Source: Circinella umbellata
Taxonomy: Eukaryota > Mucoromycota > Mucoromycetes > Mucorales > Lichtheimiaceae
Length of the DNA: 64,000 nt
Assembly (NCBI GenBank): GCA_025093555.1
Contig: JAIWNF010000001.1
Span: 1,302,001-1,366,000 of the forward strand
Direction: 5' to 3'
Positions 47,570 through 58,800 of this stretch are shown one piece after another (positions within the stretch are counted from its first letter, which is position 1; the number at the start of each line of letters is the position of its first letter). The notes under the pieces were generated by a model. It was not told where the DNA came from, did not search any database, and was given only the letters and a program-made list of their open reading frames with translations. Position numbers and translations under genes: made by a program.

Positions 47570-48313
47570 CAACTGCCTGTACGTGTCCTACTCACCTGCC
47601 GAATTTTATGATCACACTATTGATCTTTTATTATTTGGCAATGGAGTTCTGTGTGACTCCTCTTTGTTGGTAAACAAGAACCATATTATCATTTTTTCAC
47701 TACTATAATTCCAAGATACAATCATGAACATTTCGAGCCTATCGGCGGTATACAAAGACATGGGTCTCCAATAATAAATATGTCAGTGATGATTGTCATT
47801 GTGAATATATCAAGTTAAATGGCCTTGTTCTTTTTACTACATTCCATGCCGTCTTGAATTATACATCGTAATGAAAAACATTGTGTTACCAGGTAAAGTA
47901 TTATACATAATCGTAGTAACACCATTGTCACTTGAACAAGATAACTAATGATTGTTATTTTATTTTATTAATTCTAGAGAGGATCCAATTATATTTAAAG
48001 TGACATACAATAAAATAAGAAGAGGGACCTACTTTACATGGATCGTCTCTGGTACTCAATATTGAACAAAAAGAAAAAAAAATTGAGCATAAAAACAAAC
48101 AATCAGGTAAGTTTTTCTTCAAGTGCTACAATAATAGAATCTATTACATGATCGATAAAAAGAAAACTCAACGATATTTTATATTTACTGTTCATTGTAG
48201 AATAATAAGAACAAAAATATAAAGAAAATTAAAGAAAAAATAATCCAAAGAAAATGGCCATACTGCCAAGCACAAGAGAGGAGCTCTAGTTAATGGTTTC
48301 TCCCAATAGAAAG
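47570..48313 (+). other. Splice-site chain between the decayed gene and hairpin B
   Basis: Continuing downstream, donor-like and acceptor-like pairs recur: AG|GTAAAG at 47893 with CTAG ending 47977, CAG|GTAAGT at 48107 with GTAG ending 48200, and AAG|GTAGGT at 48314 exactly where the left arm of hairpin B begins. The segments between are not open in any consistent frame. This mirrors the order seen at 17252-18496, so a spliced, mostly non-coding transcript is plausible. Confidence 0.4.
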
Positions 48314-49076
48314 GTAGGTATATCGGAAGAGAGGAGCATCAATGGCTATGGTGAACAGAGGCCATAGACAGCAGGAGATCAGGCGTACAAGGATACCACA
48401 TTGGCCCAGGATAGTCACCGATTGTTCGGAATAAGAGGTTGTGGTGGGGTGAAAAGAACGGCCTTTTTGTATCCACTGCTCTTCCTGTTGTACACTTGGT
48501 GGGTAAGATAGGTATGATATGGGACATGGGACATCTCTTGCAACGACCGGCTGCTAAATAACAACAAGATTCATATGATTTCATATAATTTTACTGTAAG
48601 TCAATCTTTTTAGTTTATATTATGTATATTCAAATTCTTATGGTAAATACAAATTACTAACAATAAAATTCCTGTCGAACACTTTTAATGGTTTCTTTTT
48701 ATATCAATTTTCATTCTTGGTTCTTTACGCAGATGAAAATTGTTATAAAGAGAAATCTATTAGCTTTTTTTAACAAGACTGGAACATGTTTTCATCAAGT
48801 TGTTGTTGTTATTTACTTCGGCCATTACAGTTTGCAAGTCACAAAGATTTCTCGGGTTTTCCGTATCATTACCTATCCCTTGTCAAGAGTACAATAGGAT
48901 CGTAGCAGTTGGATTCAAAAGGGTTCGTTCCGAGTAGTTCTACCCTCCTTTTATTCTGGACAGTCGGTGACTATCCTGGGCCAATGTGGTATACCTGTAC
49001 GCCTGATCTCCTGCTGTCTATGGCCTCTGTTCACCATAACCATTGATGTTCCGCTCTTCTGATATACCTGCCTTTC
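48310..49076 (+). repeat. Long inverted repeat, copy B (putative RNA hairpin)
   Basis: The arms at about 48310-48432 and 48952-49076 are inverted copies of each other at roughly 90 percent. Pairing continues less perfectly inward to about 48495 and 48905, leaving a loop near 400 bases. About a dozen differences are seen in the outer 120 bases; some seven are G-U compatible in a plus-strand RNA and two are transitions of the opposite kind. The loop is homologous to that of copy A: both contain GGGTGAAAAG(G/A)AC, a CAACAAGA(C/T)TCAT block, TTTTACTGTAAGTCA, TTGGTTTCTTTTTATA-like and GGATTCAA(G/A)AG blocks in the same order. The left arm starts at a donor-like GTAGGT. No transposase is encoded inside. 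Confidence 0.8.
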
Positions 49077-49149
49077 TGCTGCATGAAAAAACCCTCTCGG
49101 CTGGGGCTTCTTCTTGTACTTTCTTTTTCTGTGGCGGTGGCTCTCATTG

Positions 49150-51471
49150 AGTGTTCAATATTGAAAAAAACAGAAGAAGAAAAAAGGCAAAGTTAATTAT
49201 AATAGCATCAAGCAAACAAGTGTGACTTTATTCAAATGAATTAAAAAAACAACATTTGATCCCGTAAGTATATTACTTTGATGACTATCTATATTATATA
49301 ATGATAAATCTAAAACAACATCTAATTATATCATTTATATACATTTACATTATATAGATATGGAGAAAATGAAAAAAAATACACATACGTACCTACGTAT
49401 GCAAAAACAAACAAACAAACAAAACATATATAAAAACCATAATATGATGGTCTTTTCCTAATGATTTGCAGGAGCTGGGAATCATTAGGAAAACACCAAA
49501 ACAATATACACACATAAACAAACAAACAAAAGACAAGTCGCTGCACGTAAAAAAAATCAAGCAGGGTAAGAGCCTCATCTCCAGTATAAAAAGAAGAATG
49601 ATCAGAATAATGATTATGCAGTAACTTATTAACAATTGTACTATTTTATTTTATTATTATAGGAATAACATTCCATTTAAAGTATCCACTTTTCTTTGCT
49701 TGATGCTATGCTTTTATTTACTATAAATAATTTAATAAATAAACACTGCCTTTCTCTGTGTCTCATATTTATTGTGTTGTTACTATTTCTGCTACGTAAA
49801 TATTATTGTTGAACTGCGGTCTTTGGATGGTTGAAAAATATTTTACAGTACGTATAGTGCTGTTTCCAATACTGAATATTGTAAGAAGCTTTTTATTATT
49901 ATTGAGTTAGATACTTCCATTTGTAAGAAAAAATATTCGTTTATGTTTGTTACACTTTGAGGTTCGATCCCGTAAATGGTGGATATGAGTAGAATTTAGC
50001 CGACATCGACACACCATATCGCATAATGCTAACTGTTATATACAGTTTTTCATACTAAAAAACACTGATATGTAATGATTATATTATAACAAAGGTAACC
50101 AACATTTAAAAGTATAGTGGACCCTCGGTTTTTTCAAGGCGGCATTTCCTTCAAAAAAAGTTACAGAACGCGGGGCTCAAATTGATGGGAGTGGTTGTTT
50201 TACATACTATGAAGGTATCTAATTTCTTTTTTTTAACGTATTAAATACACTATAAATTTCCCTTGATAAATTGAAAATCGATAAATATGCTTTTCGGTTT
50301 GCGATTTTCAGGGTTTACAAAGGGTTTTGTGACATTTCCTTTAAAAAGGCTGCGGAACCTGAGGTTTTCAATTTGGCGAGAGTGAAAAAACCGGCGATCT
50401 ACTGTTCTTTACTTGATGGTTTTGTTTCCTCTGTCTTAGTTACGTACGTAACGCTTATACTCTGAAGATTACCCTTTCTTGAAGGTTATCTAAATTAGGA
50501 CATATAATTCTTGTACATACTATGTAATAAAAGTTGGATTGTGTGAGTAAATTATATAGATTACACATGTACTGTATTGCTCTTTACGGCACAATAAAAG
50601 CGTCCGTGTAGAAAATGAATGTGTGTTGGAAATAGCCTCCTTTTTCTAGCAATAATTACTTAGCAATTATACGAAAAACCATATCTATTTTGCTTGATTT
50701 TATAGAAAAAAATCATTCTCGCGAGCTACGTCATACATAGGAAAATTAACCGTAAACATAGTAGACTAAGAAAATAATCATGGTGTGGTGATAAGTGGCG
50801 CTATGATGGTTCTTTCTTGAGCAGTTTCAAAAGTGCTTAATAGGTGATAAATGCGGTAGCAAACATAATTTAAATATTACTTTCTTTATGTGAACTTGAC
50901 GCAACGACAATTTGTCGCCATCGGTATAGTAAAAAGAAGAAAAGAAATAATGTTAGCGATCATCATTGAAACGTCTGCCGACAAAATGGTCATTTCCGTA
51001 TCGGAGTATATTTATTTATGCAGATATTGTTAAACATATGTGAGGTTCATTCAATACAAAAAAAAATGTGTGAGGGTCTACTTTGGTATCAAAAATCCGT
51101 CTTTGTGCACTGTATAAATAATTTCTTATCGTACGATTGTTTGACTATGGATTATGTAATACATAGTATCACGTACCACATAAAAAGCTTATACTTTATG
51201 ATGGGCTATGTATGACATTTGTATAAATAGATTACCCCTGTTACTTGCATTTTTCGAATAACTAAAAATAACGAACATCATACGTTTAATCTCATGGTAT
51301 TAGTAATTCATCCTCGCTTAAAATGCTTTCATTAATAGGAATCAATGAATGATTTTTTCCTTGTATTCGGATGCCAATAGCAACACATTCAAACATATGA
51401 TAATGAAATTAATTTTATTAAATATAAGATCTTAAAAAATGTACAATAATTTTATTAGCATGCTAATATGG
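49150..51471. other. Long gene-poor region with degenerate repeats
   Basis: No gene supported over 2.3 kb. A degenerate direct repeat is seen at about 50146-50200 and 50329-50385 (CATTTCCTT... then AAATTGATGGGAGTG against CATTTCCTT... and CAATTTGGCGAGAGTG). The first copy begins near TAGTGGACCCTCGG, which is reminiscent of the ends of pogo-like DNA transposons, and AGGGTCTACTTTG in the opposite sense occurs near 51070. This could be the shell of a dead element of about 0.96 kb, but the match is too short to call one. Confidence 0.4.
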
Positions 51472-52422
51472 CTAACGACGACGAGAAGCTGTAGGGGACC
51501 ATGAACCAGGAACAAATGTTTCACCTTGACCTTCAGGTCGAGAACCTATTTTATTAAAAGCAAAAAATGGGAGATTATGTTAACATTGCATAAATATTAA
51601 TATCAATTATATTTTCTTTCATTATATATATAATAACGTACCAGCTTCTGCTGATTTTTCCTTTTCCCTTTGTTGCTGTTGTTGTTCCTCTTGCGATTTC
51701 TTATAGTTTTCATTTTCCTCAACTTTTTGTGATTGTTCCACTTTTGATGGTTGTCGATATTTTTGTTGTTGTTCTTGAATTTCATTGGCAGCTGCAACAG
51801 CAAGCCGTTCCTAAATTCATCATATATATTAGCCCAAAGTTTGAAAAAAAAGGTGCATTTATCCACAGAAATCTAAATGGATTAATTCTGTTCTAATTTT
51901 AGTACCCGTTCTTCATCAGCCTGTACTTCAAGTTGTCGAACTTTTTGTTGAAGTCTGGTTAGACGTCGTTGTTCCTTTACTAATTCTTGAATAGCTGGTG
52001 GTTCATAACGTGTGTGTCGTAACCATGCTTGCCATTGTACTAAAATTTAATTATAAAAATGGATAAGTATCCTATATATCCCAGCCAATGATTACCTTTT
52101 TTTTTTCTTAGTTACCTGGTAGCTGGTTTTCTGAAAATACACCAACATCGTCTCCTCCTTCTTTCATTTGAACCCAACGTTTCCATCGACCGTCTAAATA
52201 ATATTAAAATATATACTGTTATTATACAAAAATAAGAAACTCCCCCATTCATTTCACTCTTTTTTGATGCATAAAATACATACTAGGATGGTTTGGATTT
52301 GGCATTTCCCAATATTCGTTGCCAGTTAAATCCCACCCGACCATAACATGGCGTTTCCAAGGAAATTGTTTTGTTTTATAGATTAATTTTAATCGTTCAA
52401 GTTTAGATAGTGATTTTGACAT
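51472..52422 (-). CDS. Complex I assembly factor NDUFAF2-like (mimitin/B17.2L)
   Basis: Five exons on the minus strand (52422-52284, 52193-52116, 52039-51906, 51810-51642, 51545-51472) give 197 aa. The core KRHVMVGWDLTGNEYWEMPN, GRWKRWVQMKEGGDDVGVF, LPVQWQAWLRHTRYEPPA is that of the NDUFA12/NDUFAF2 family. The form PNPNHPNGRWKRWV and the PPAIQEL segment fit the assembly factor rather than the structural subunit. NDUFAF2 acts in the mitochondrial matrix late in complex I assembly and leaves the finished complex. The C-terminal half is a long Gln/Glu/Lys coiled coil (QQKVRQLEVQADEER, then EEQQQQQREKEK) ending in GETFVPGSWSPTASRRR. I chose the start at MSKSLSKL; an in-frame ATG 13 codons upstream is possible but adds a Lys/Asn-rich stretch. 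NDUFS6 lies 6 kb away. Confidence 0.9.
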
Positions 52423-52525
52423 TATATTATTTTCAGAATTGTTTTTTTTTTCTCTATACACGCGCGCTCACGGACACTTTGTAAAGTTCCGCCAGCTGGT
52501 CCCCCCCCCCTTTTTTTTTTCTTTG

Positions 52526-52639
52526 ATGGATCCCGCAACTCAGTGTGGCTTGTGTTACATGAGTATTTTGCTTTTACTGACGTATCTTCCACTACACATA
52601 TTTTTACTTGTGGTTAGAAGAACTCTTTATAGTTTCTAA
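52526..52639 (+). CDS. Possible single-pass membrane microprotein
   Basis: A 37-codon ORF starting MDPATQCGLCYMSILLLL and ending RRTLYSF. It has one hydrophobic segment (about residues 12-31) followed by two Arg, the pattern of a small membrane protein. It begins about 100 bases from the divergent NDUFAF2-like gene, right after C and T runs that resemble a 5' UTR. There is no homology evidence, and an ORF this short can occur by chance. Confidence 0.2.
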   Translation: MDPATQCGLCYMSILLLLTYLPLHIFLLVVRRTLYSF

Positions 52640-53437
52640 GTAAAAGGGGAGGAGTGTGATTTTAAGTTTTTGAGCCGTTTATATGATATCATTACTAGAT
52701 GATGTATCCTGATAAAATAAAAACTCCCGAGATGCTTTACAACAATATAAAAGAAGGATATATCAAAAAAGAAACTTCATAAAGAGAAGGATTGAAATTT
52801 TTTTTTTAGGAAAAAAAAAAGGCTGAACAAATTTCCGTGTTATAGGTTCTCATATAAAATAAATCGTCTAATAATGAAGTATCATATAATTGAAAAAAAG
52901 ATACTTTCTTACAATTCTATTGAGAATTCTGTATAGCTTTATATTATTTCTGCAAGATAACTCTTTTTCATTTTCTCACGATCAGTAAACCAAAACTTTA
53001 CTTTTTTTATATGTATTATGTATTAAAGATACTCTTATGCATAACATGTTGCGCTCCTCGGAAGCTTGCTAATCGTCGCTAAAATTTTCATATTGCGACG
53101 CACTATAAAATATGGACGAACGAAAAAATAATAATATTTTTTTTCCTAATTAGTTTCGGATAAAATGGTTTATTAATATAATAATAGAGGTCCGGTTAGT
53201 TCATTGGAAATTTAACAGTAATAATAAATGTAGTGGAATAAAACTAACTATTTATTATTGTTCTAATGACTATGACCACTATTCAAAAATAATACTGGTG
53301 TAAAGAAGAGATCAAACAAGTAAAAAAATACTATTTTTTAAGGTTAAAGAAAATTGTAATACAAATCGATCAATTTTTTTATTTATTTTATTTATGCGTT
53401 ATTGTAAAAAAAAAGAACTTTTAAATGACTCACTTAC

Positions 53438-53545
53438 TAATATTATCAGTTCCTTCGGTGTTTTTCTTATTTGCATTGATGTTACACATTCAGTTTCAAT
53501 CTGATTGAACAATAAAGAAGGTATTTGTTCATATGGGTCGCTTTC
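53438..53545 (-). other. Isolated exon-like open segment
   Basis: On the minus strand, TTTTAG is followed by 36 open codons and then TTA|GTAAGT. The translation (ESDPYEQIPSLLFNQIETEC, then VTSMQIRKTPKELIIL) has normal protein composition. No partner exon was found within 500 bases on either side. It may be a fragment of a lost gene or an exon of a gene I failed to assemble. Confidence 0.25.
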
Positions 53546-53998
53546 CTAAAATTGTAGTTAAATATATTTTTATGATCTTTTATGACGAACAACAGACAGG
53601 AAGAAGAAGGAGAAGAAGAAGGAGGAAAATATTGATATAAAATTTCCAATCATGGTTTGGATTCGTGCTACATCATAAAAAAAAATTGCGTCTCCACAAA
53701 AAAAAATAAAAAACTTCATCCGTCCTATTCCCTAAACAACGCCTGTATATTCATCCACATCTCATAAGATGGGATACAATGTCAAAGGGCTTGGTTTAAT
53801 TTTTAATTTTTTTTTTGTCATCAAAATAATAAAAAAAAAAACAATTGAAGCTAATCTATTTTTATAATTTTTCTTATTGTTTTAAATTCGAGAGCTTCTT
53901 TAAGTGCATATGAAGTGAATAGAATGAGCGCTGGTAAAATATTCTAAAACAAAAAGTTAAAGAACAGTGCTTCTCTTAGCAACGTACACCTAAATTGA

Positions 53999-54088
53999 TT
54001 CGGTGTGGAAGAATCGTTCTTTTCACTACAGGTTTCAAAACGTGTCCAGTTCAACTGGGAACGATTCGTATCTGAGTTTGGTCGTCTG
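53999..54088 (+). other. Isolated exon-like open segment
   Basis: Thirty open codons end at CTG|GTAAGT; a possible acceptor TACAG lies inside at 54028. The translation FGVEESFFSLQVSKRVQFNW then ERFVSEFGRL looks like real protein. A possible next exon after AATAG at 54145 would end at a stop about 60 bases later. The start could not be found, so a short gene or a fragment are both possible. Confidence 0.25.
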
Positions 54089-54583
54089 GTAAGTTACATG
54101 TTATAAATGACGAAAAACCGTGGGGACATATAATATGAATAGTCTAGTCGCCATGGTAACAGATTTGGAGATAGTTGTCAAAAAAAAGAAAGTATTTTTA
54201 TGGAGTGAGATAGTTGACTATCGAAACGAATTACATAACAGTGCTTACGTTTTCTCTTTTATTATATAATAATTATTGTTGGTAAAACCCATATTTGTAA
54301 TCTTAATGTGATTTGTGATTTTGTAATAAATGTTCGTGTTAGTTGGTTGGCTTATTTTTTATGGGGGGAGAGAAAAGAAGAACTGTGAAGATGTGAAGAA
54401 AGTTGAAATTTTTGGGGGCCAAGGGAAAAAAAGCTGCTGAGCAAACGAAAAAAAAAATAAAAGTAAAATGAATGAGTTTCAAATGTGGAATAAAAAAAAA
54501 AAAAAGAGGTACGAGCAACACAATTTGAACATAAACATCTTTCCCCCCCTTTTTTTCCTGTTTCTTCCGCATCCCCGTATGCG

Positions 54584-56555
54584 ATGACATTTTCTCAAAA
54601 AAAAGACAGACCACCTTCTCGATTATTTTCATGGATATCTCAACTCGCACGTCGTAGTAGTAGTAGTGATGATATGAGTAGTGTAGTTTCAACAACATCT
54701 CCACAAATCATCACACCAACAACGACCGCTCCACCTTCACCACCGCTACCACAACAAGAACAAAATTCGTACACTGCACCTCTACCATTACTGCGGCAAA
54801 CTTCATCAACACAAGTTCTTCACCATCCTCTTGATTATGATAATAATAGTCAAATTGAAATGAATGGACATCATGGAATAATAAACGAAGGCCTTGATGG
54901 TAATAGCGATATTATCCTTGATGAGCCATATAATAGTCATACAACAAGAGCAACTGGAACAGAACCCATCAATGTACCTCGACCTTCGATCACATTATCA
55001 ATGCCATGTACCATGGATGATACACTTTATTCAAGTTCAGGCGATGGCTCATCTGATTCTTCTTCCTATTACCAATTTCGACACGGTAGACGAAGACCGT
55101 CATCGACCGTCAGTTTTCGTATTGACGACCCGTTAGCCAATATTATTGGCACTAACGGACAACTTGGGGAAGCTGGGGCCAGTAATAGTAGTGGACGGCT
55201 CGGTACGAGTTTTCCCGAAAGTAATAAACATCCTTCTTTCTCTACATCACGACCAGCCTCTGTTTTTTCATTACCGACACCAAACACTCGAATGAGCCGA
55301 GATGAACCAAGGCCTCGCTTATCTTGCGATATTGAATTTCAGCAACAGCAACAAAAACCACCAACAGCACCCCCTTCGCCACCACCTAGTGCAGCAAAAA
55401 AGAAAAGAAAAGCGCCAACTAGTGCTGTACCCAAAGATACCGATTGGCCACGCGCTGATCGCATGATTATACGACAAGAACTGATCAAATTGGCACTCGA
55501 TGGATTATTTTGTAGCCCGCTGGATCTGGCTGATTCATCCAAACAACATAATATTTTGCATATTGGGTAACTAAAAAAAAACTCTATACCTTATCTAATT
55601 ATTTATACATCATTCAATATTTTTTACTTTTAAGAAAACTATTTTTCTCTTATGTGAAACATATTAAAAATGATAAACATGCATGATAAACATAAGATTG
55701 TAAAACCCAAATATTCAAATGACTAACTCATTTGAATATATATATATTTATTAATAATAGATGTGGTGATGGATCATGGAGCATGGATATGGCCAATAAA
55801 TATAAACATTGTTGGGTTTTGGGGATGGATGATCGTGATGTATTAGATCCTAATAGAGCTGTACCTCGCAATTTCCGTTTTTTAAAATCAACACAAGGAA
55901 TTCTACACGATCTTCAAAAATTACCTGATAATCAATTTGACTTTATATACGGACGATTTTTGATCTTTTCCTACAACCCAGATCATTATCGTGAAATTGT
56001 TCAAGAATGTTGGCGTATTTGTCGTCCTGGTGGTTATGTTGAAATGATGGAATTGGATATGCGAATTTATGGAAATCCTATGGTGGGTCCAACAACATAC
56101 ATGTTGAATGCTCAAGGTAAGAAATTAAATACTTTTACATTTCCTTTTAACATGTGCTTTTAATAACCTTAATTTATTTTTTGTTTGGTTTGCTGACGAA
56201 TATTTATTTAGTCATTCATTTGATGGAAAGTCGATCTCTTGATCCTCATTTTGCACGATATTTACAAGACTTGTTCTTTTTCCATGAATTAGTAGAACAA
56301 ATGCATCAACAGCATGGAGACGCTTATCATGCCAAATATACTTCATTGCCATTAGGATTATGGGGAGGTAGAATAGGAACTATCTTTCTAAATGATTTAA
56401 GAGACTTGATTGAGACGGTTCATGCAAGAGAACAAAATGATTATGACCCATGGACCGATCGAAGAATGAAAGCAATGTTGGAACGAGTAGAAGAAGAGTT
56501 TGAAACACATTGGGCTTTTATGAATCTTCATCATGCTTATGCACAAAAGCTATAA
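54584..56555 (+). CDS. SAM-dependent methyltransferase with disordered N-terminus
   Basis: Three exons (54584-55566, 55761-56116, 56212-56555) give 560 aa. Residues 1 to about 290 are disordered: Ser, Pro and Gln rich, with a basic KKKRK motif near residue 270 that could direct nuclear import. The methyltransferase domain starts near 305. Motif I, ILHIGCGDGSWSMDMANKY, is formed by splicing exon 1 to 2. An acidic LGMDDRD follows, then NQFDFIYGRFLIFS and the WRICRPGGYVEMMELD motif typical of the Rossmann-fold methyltransferase_23/25 type. The C-terminus is helical. Fungi have many such proteins (the LaeA-like and UMTA-like groups); the substrate cannot be told from sequence. The gene converges with the CDK9-like kinase, stop codons 565 bases apart. 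Confidence 0.9.
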
Positions 56556-57120
56556 AGTCTCTTAACTTTTTTTTATATAGTCTTTTTTTTTCATTATTAT
56601 TATCATCATCATTCATCATTCATCATTTCTATATTCATTATTATCTTTTGCATCAACAAACATCTACTCCCACCCTTTTTAACTCCGCATTTTATTCGTA
56701 CATACAACTCTTTTCACAAACTCTATCCTTTAGTTTTTTTATACGTTTTATTTTATTTATTTTATTATTCTATTCTATTCTTATTCTTATTTTTTTTTAT
56801 TTTTTCCCCTGTAGTTATAATATTTGTTTTTGTATACCCAATTTTTTTTTTTCATTTTTAACAAAAAAACTTTTTTTTCTGTATAACCCAAATTTTTAAA
56901 AATAATCGTAAATATGTATTCTTTTTTATGTATAAAATAGTTACTAAAATTATGCTTGTCTGTTTATAAAATGTGATGTATTATTGTGTGAAAAAAAAAT
57001 AGGGGGGGATTTCTTGTGATACATAAACAACTTTGGTTTTCCGATAACAGTTAATAAAGAATGATTGCAAAAGTGTGGGAACAAGGTCGTTACTATTATT
57101 ATTATTATTATTATAATTAT
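56556..57120. other. Convergent 3' flanks of the methyltransferase and kinase genes
   Basis: T-rich on the left and simple AT-rich on the right, with (TTA)n near 57095-57115. It holds only the two 3' UTRs. Confidence 0.6.
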
Positions 57121-58800
57121 TTATCTACGATTATTACTACGAACACGTCGTCGATCATACTCATGTGAGGGTTCGTATTTTGGAAGTTCAGAAGGTTTTG
57201 CTGGTGGTGGACTCGTATAAAAATAATCGTGATCCAAAGCATCCATGGCTGTTAATCGTTTAGTATGATCAAGGACTAACAATTTGTCCAATAGATCAGC
57301 TGCCAAAGGATCATATTTTGAATATTCTTCTTTAACACGACGAGGTGAAGGATCAAAGTGGTATTTGTTTGCATCAGGTAAAGATTGCCATCCAGGCATA
57401 GTGATCTGTGTCGGGGATCCACAAAGTAAAAAGATACGACGTAATTGATCAATATCATCAGAACCCTGTAAGATAGGTCTTCCTTTTAATAATTCACCAA
57501 CAATACATCTATTGAAAATATATGTATATGAATGAATAAAAGCTTTTTTCTTGACCCTTATATGTACTCCACAATCGCACTAGTTTACTTACCCAACACC
57601 CCACATATCAATGGCCGAAGTATATCGTCGTTCACCAAGGAATAATTCTGGTGGTCGGTACCATCGAGTCACAACACAACCTGTATACTCCTTATTATCA
57701 TCTTCAATACCACGCGCTAATCCAAAATCCGCAATTTGCAATATACCTTCATTATTAATAAGTAAGTTGGCAGCTAAGAATAACAGATTGAAAATTGTTT
57801 TTTTTAAATATATTATTTCGATGTAGTTATCACACACAGAGATATTGTATAACTTTATATACCTTTGATATCACGATGTAAAATTTTATTCTACATATAA
57901 TATATAGCGTTCAAATAAGTTTTCTTTTATTTTTATATTCATCTATCCATATATACATTTATATTTGATCTTTATTTAATTACTTACGTGATGAAGATAG
58001 GCAGTGCCTTCTAATAATTGTTTAACATAAGTTTTGATTTGTGGTGTTGATAGCCGTACAGATGGATTTTCTAATAAACCAGCCAAATCATGATCCATGT
58101 AAGGAAACACCATATAGATACTTCCTTGTTCTTTTTTGGATGGATCGCCCCGTTCCACTGCAAGATCTGTCAATGGAACAATATTCTTATGATGAAGTTG
58201 CTTTAAAATTTTGATTTCACGTATTGCAGTAATAGGAATCTAAATATAATAACGATCCATCCGGTTACTTAGTTACTTATTATTTGTTGATCTTAAGCTC
58301 CAACTCAAAAATACTTCTCATTATCTACTTACTCCATCTCTTTCATTATGCATAAGAATACGTTTCAAAGCAACAAGTGCATTAGTTGCCTTATGGATAC
58401 CTTTATGTACCTCACTTTATTTTTTTATAATAATATAATAGTAATAATACTAATGAGTTATATTTCTGGTAGTTTTTTTTTTGATCGATTTCCATAATTA
58501 TAAGTAATTATTCCAATGAATAATAATAATAATAATAATGGCAGATGACAATGTTCAAACATACCCAAAAGTACCTTCACCTAGTTTATGTTGAAGTTGA
58601 TAATCGGAAATCTTTGACGATCCAATAAATCGACGTTTTGTCCCACTTTGTGAATGATAATGAGGTGTAATTCGACCATAAGCAGGTGATGCTGATAATG
58701 AAGAAGGTGACGCGCTTTCTGCTGATCCATTATGTGAACGTTTTACTTTTGGGTATCGATCATCGCTATAATTACTGTCATCAGTGTGTGAACGTTTCAT
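57121..58800 (-). CDS. Bur1/CDK9-type cyclin-dependent kinase
   Basis: Six exons on the minus strand (58800-58565, 58414-58333, 58239-57988, 57890-57863, 57773-57593, 57508-57121) give 388 aa. The Gly-rich loop GEGTFGEVHKG is split by intron 1. The catalytic Lys is in LVALKRILM and the PSTAIRE-like helix is [11 protein letters not shown]. The catalytic loop HRDIKAANLLI is followed by DFGLARGI and a T-loop ending [14 protein letters not shown], where the Thr before RWY-side residues is the activation-site region. The phrases [20 protein letters not shown] and [20 protein letters not shown] are those of Bur1/CDK9 rather than CDK12 or CDK1. The enzyme, with a cyclin T-like partner, phosphorylates RNA polymerase II and Spt5 during elongation in the nucleus. 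Exon 4 is 28 bases and encodes NKILHRDIK. The long C-terminal tail of yeast Bur1 is absent. Confidence 0.93.

Larger units (their letters stand above)
52640..54583. other. Gene-poor region with two isolated exon-like segments
   Basis: AT-rich overall. Two open segments bounded by good splice signals are listed separately (53438-53545 minus and 53999-54088 plus). Nothing else coding could be supported. A hairpin with CGTCGC and GCGACG stems lies near 53075-53100. The last 200 bases form the promoter of the methyltransferase gene, with C, T and A runs. Confidence 0.45.

Noticed and set aside
49955..49985. tRNA-like T-arm GGTTCGATCCC
   Set aside because: The stem around it does not pair properly and no acceptor, D or anticodon arm is present upstream.
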